A DNA stretch of 37,714 bases from Haliscomenobacter sp. (GTDB taxonomy: Bacteria; Bacteroidota; Bacteroidia; Chitinophagales; Saprospiraceae): NCBI RefSeq assembly GCF_016718685.1, contig NZ_JADKCX010000087.1, forward strand, positions 1-37,714. Direction: 5' to 3'. Under the pieces are notes generated by a model. That model worked only from the letters and a program-made list of their open reading frames with translations. It made no database searches and was not told where the DNA came from. Every line of letters starts with the position of its first letter. The first letter of the stretch is position 1. A program made the position numbers and the translations under genes. Positions 35,941 to 37,714 of the stretch are shown here, one piece after another.

Positions 35941-36693
35941 ATGTCTTTTTTGCGCCGCTGGTTTAAGTTTTGGTTTCCCTCTGCACCTGCTGCTGTAGCA
36001 CCAGTGCCCCAACGTGTACTGTTGGTGCGTACGCCCACAGAATTGGAGGTTTGCGAGCAGTGGGGTCAAAGCGCCACCTGCCAGCAATTAAAGGCTTGGT
36101 TGAAAAATGAATACCGTACTTTTTTATCATCCCCTGCCGATACGGATGAGGACGTAGATTTTCTGGATACACCCTCCAGCAAGGGATTTGTCATCCATTT
36201 CTCCAAAACCAACTACACCAAACAGGATGCGGTTTGTTTTTTTGACTACCTGAAAGGACAGGTTTTGGCCCAAAATTACAAATCTGAACTCTCGGATATT
36301 CGCGCGATCCAGCGCGGTGCCTGGTTGGAAACCATTCAACGCCACTACCTGAAGCCCAAGTCTTCGATCAACGATTCGGGACTGATTCGGCAGCGTTTCG
36401 GCAATGTAACCATTGAACTCGTCTTGCGCAATGAAGCGGTACACCACCTACGCTTGCGCGCCACCGCCTACAGCGATCATTTGTACCAGGATGCCTGGGA
36501 TTTTCAGGTACTGATGGATGGATGTCGGGCGAAAAAAAAAATGGCGCCGCGGCGGGAATGGAAGTCAGGCCAGAAAGATTTTAGTCATATCTATAAACCT
36601 CTGGAAAAGCGGGTACACTTTACAAATTATAAACTTACTCCTCCGGAAAATCCAATCAACTGCACCTCCCTCCGTTTCATTCTCCTTTTCTAA
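35941..36693 (+). CDS. Unknown protein in the ygiBC-like operon; true end probably 36584
   Basis: I do not recognise this protein. About 198 residues up to FQVLMDG look genuine: a short N-terminal basic and aromatic segment (MSFLRRWFKFWF), a Pro/Ala linker, then a mixed fold with QLKAWLKNEYRTFL, KGFVIHFSKTNYTKQDAVCFFDYLKGQVL and FGNVTIELVLRNEAVHHLRLRATAYSDHLYQDAWDF. It has no signal peptide and no catalytic motif I can name. The frame as written continues antisense through the end of dinB. Adding one A to the A10 run at 36532-36541 gives an end at 36584 (NGAAAGMEVRPERF), which avoids most of that overlap. It follows the YgiC-like gene by 13 nt, so it probably belongs with it. Confidence 0.65.
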   Translation: MSFLRRWFKFWFPSAPAAVAPVPQRVLLVRTPTELEVCEQWGQSATCQQLKAWLKNEYRTFLSSPADTDEDVDFLDTPSSKGFVIHFSKTNYTKQDAVCFFDYLKGQVLAQNYKSELSDIRAIQRGAWLETIQRHYLKPKSSINDSGLIRQRFGNVTIELVLRNEAVHHLRLRATAYSDHLYQDAWDFQVLMDGCRAKKKMAPRREWKSGQKDFSHIYKPLEKRVHFTNYKLTPPENPINCTSLRFILLF

Positions 36694-37707
36694 ATTGGAT
36701 AGGGTTACGCCCAACAAACGCACGGTGGGTGCTTCTTCGATGTGTTGATCCAGCAAATCGTGTACAATGCGGATCAGTTCATCCAGGTTACGGATTTCAG
36801 TAGCAAAAGAGCGACTGCGGGTAAGGATTTTAAAATCGGGCGATTTGAGTTTAAGCGTTACTGTACGGCCAAAGTTTTGGGTTTTGTCCATGTAGCGATG
36901 TACCCCTTCAGCGAGGTCGGTCAATTTATTTTTCATGATTTCGGGATCACTCACATCCTCATTGAAGGTGCGTTCAGCGCCAATGGACTTGCGGATGCGG
37001 TGCGGGTTGACCTCGCGATTGTCTTCGGCGCGTACAATGCGGTAATAATACCGCCCTGCTTTGCCAAAAAAACGCACCAGGTCTGCTTCGCTGCGCTGCT
37101 TCAGGTCGCCGCCAGTATAAATCGCCATGTTGTGCATTTTTCGCGCGGTGACTTTGCCCACGCCGTGGAATTTTTCTACGGCCAATTGTTCCAAAAATGC
37201 AATGGCCTCCTCCGGCGTGATCACTTTAATGCCATTGGGTTTGTTGATGTCGGAAGCGATTTTCGCGAGGAATTTGTTAAAAGATACACCCGCTGAAGCA
37301 GTCAAACCCGTTTCGGTTTCAATGCGCTTGCGAATTTCCTGGGCGATGAGCGTAGCAGAGGACATGTTCTTTTTGTTCTCCGTTACGTCGAGGTAGGCTT
37401 CATCCAGAGAAAGGGGTTCCACCAGGTCGGTATAGTCCAAAAAGATGTCGCGGATCTGGTAGGAAACGCTGCGGTAAACATCAAACCGGGAACGTACAAA
37501 AACAATTTCGGGGCACAAACGCCGGGCCATGCCACCCGACATCGCGCTGCGCACGCCGTATTTGCGCGCTTCATAACTGGCTGAAGCCACCACACCGCGT
37601 GGACCTCCGCCCCCTACCGCAAGGGGCCGCCCGCGCAGATCGGGGTTGTCCCGCTGCTCGACGGATGCGAAGAAGGCGTCCATATCGATGTGAATGATTT
37701 TGCGCAT
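36565..37707 (-). CDS. dinB: DNA polymerase IV (Y-family); true end probably 36635
   Basis: This translesion polymerase copies past damaged DNA in the cytosol. The 380 residues begin with IIHIDMDAFFASVEQ (catalytic Asp pair), followed by LSLDEAYLDVT (second catalytic Asp-Glu), GVSFNKFLAKIASDINKPNG and a little-finger domain ending near TVRLLGVTLSNLEKENE. The last about 30 residues (DWIFRRSKFIICKVYPLF...) are atypical. A base near 36652-36653 is probably misread: a frame change lets the gene end at a TAA at 36635-36637 with DFPEE. Nearby frames also contain QLI before it, which would make a QLxDF beta-clamp-binding end. The gene converges on the unknown operon gene. Confidence 0.92.
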   Translation of the reverse strand: MRKIIHIDMDAFFASVEQRDNPDLRGRPLAVGGGGPRGVVASASYEARKYGVRSAMSGGMARRLCPEIVFVRSRFDVYRSVSYQIRDIFLDYTDLVEPLSLDEAYLDVTENKKNMSSATLIAQEIRKRIETETGLTASAGVSFNKFLAKIASDINKPNGIKVITPEEAIAFLEQLAVEKFHGVGKVTARKMHNMAIYTGGDLKQRSEADLVRFFGKAGRYYYRIVRAEDNREVNPHRIRKSIGAERTFNEDVSDPEIMKNKLTDLAEGVHRYMDKTQNFGRTVTLKLKSPDFKILTRSRSFATEIRNLDELIRIVHDLLDQHIEEAPTVRLLGVTLSNLEKENETEGGAVDWIFRRSKFIICKVYPLFQRFIDMTKIFLA

Positions 37708-37714
37708 TCCAATA

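Noticed and set aside
1..37714. tRNA or rRNA genes
   Set aside because: No intergenic gap shows a cloverleaf-like sequence or conserved T-loop, and most gaps are too short.

Overview
The window looks like a chromosomal segment of a Bacteroidota bacterium, most likely a Saprospiraceae-type organism such as Haliscomenobacter or Lewinella relatives; the family placement is inference. The evidence is a type IX secretion (T9SS) type A sorting domain on a GH13 amylase, a type B (CHU_C) domain on a SprB-repeat adhesin, typical Bacteroidota families (DUF4846, membrane-anchored AraC regulators, WbqC-like proteins), near absence of Shine-Dalgarno sites, and several promoter-like TTG-N20-TAnnTTTG arrangements. 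No rRNA, tRNA, CRISPR array, phage or transposase gene was seen.

Layout. 1-2.6 kb: a caspase-like (C14) protein cut by the left edge, then a secreted protein with a DUF4384-like region. 2.7-5.6 kb: a secreted GH13 amylase. 5.6-9.7 kb: ExbD/TolR-like protein, a tRNA adenine-N6 methyltransferase, a small helix-turn-helix protein and a CPA2 cation/proton antiporter. 9.8-12.1 kb: a DUF4846 protein and a sialidase-like propeller diverge from a region holding a very long poly-G tract. 12.2-15.1 kb: small exported protein, serine beta-lactamase-like lipoprotein, membrane AraC regulator. 15.1-22.4 kb (minus strand): giant CUB/PKD/P-domain/SprB adhesin, WbqC-like protein and a ferritin-VIT1 metal transporter. 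22.5-30.6 kb: adenosine deaminase, folD, a DinB/YfiT-like protein, prmA and a 1,515-residue exported protein of unknown function. 30.7-33.8 kb (minus): Na+/solute symporter and GH26 mannanase, an apparent mannan-use operon with a good upstream promoter. 34.1-36.6 kb: a YgiB/UPF0323-like lipoprotein, a YgiC-like ATP-grasp protein and an unknown protein. 36.6-37.7 kb (minus): DNA polymerase IV.

Two things stand out. First, five long imperfect hairpins between genes have arms built from short degenerate tandem units of 8-10 nt. Three share a TCAAC core and sit 6-29 nt before start codons, always in the same orientation to the downstream gene. The other two use different units (NNCGCAGAT and TTAGGTNNN) but the same architecture. 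They look like a dispersed family of small structured elements, possibly mobile or acting in 5' leaders, and are the best candidate here for something undescribed.

Second, at least six genes are broken by single-base indels, mostly one missing G or C in a short run, while both halves keep intact, family-typical sequence. Two further gene ends (35941 gene and dinB) would also be tidied by single-base corrections. This pattern fits consensus sequencing error better than real gene decay, so these genes are given as single disrupted CDSs.
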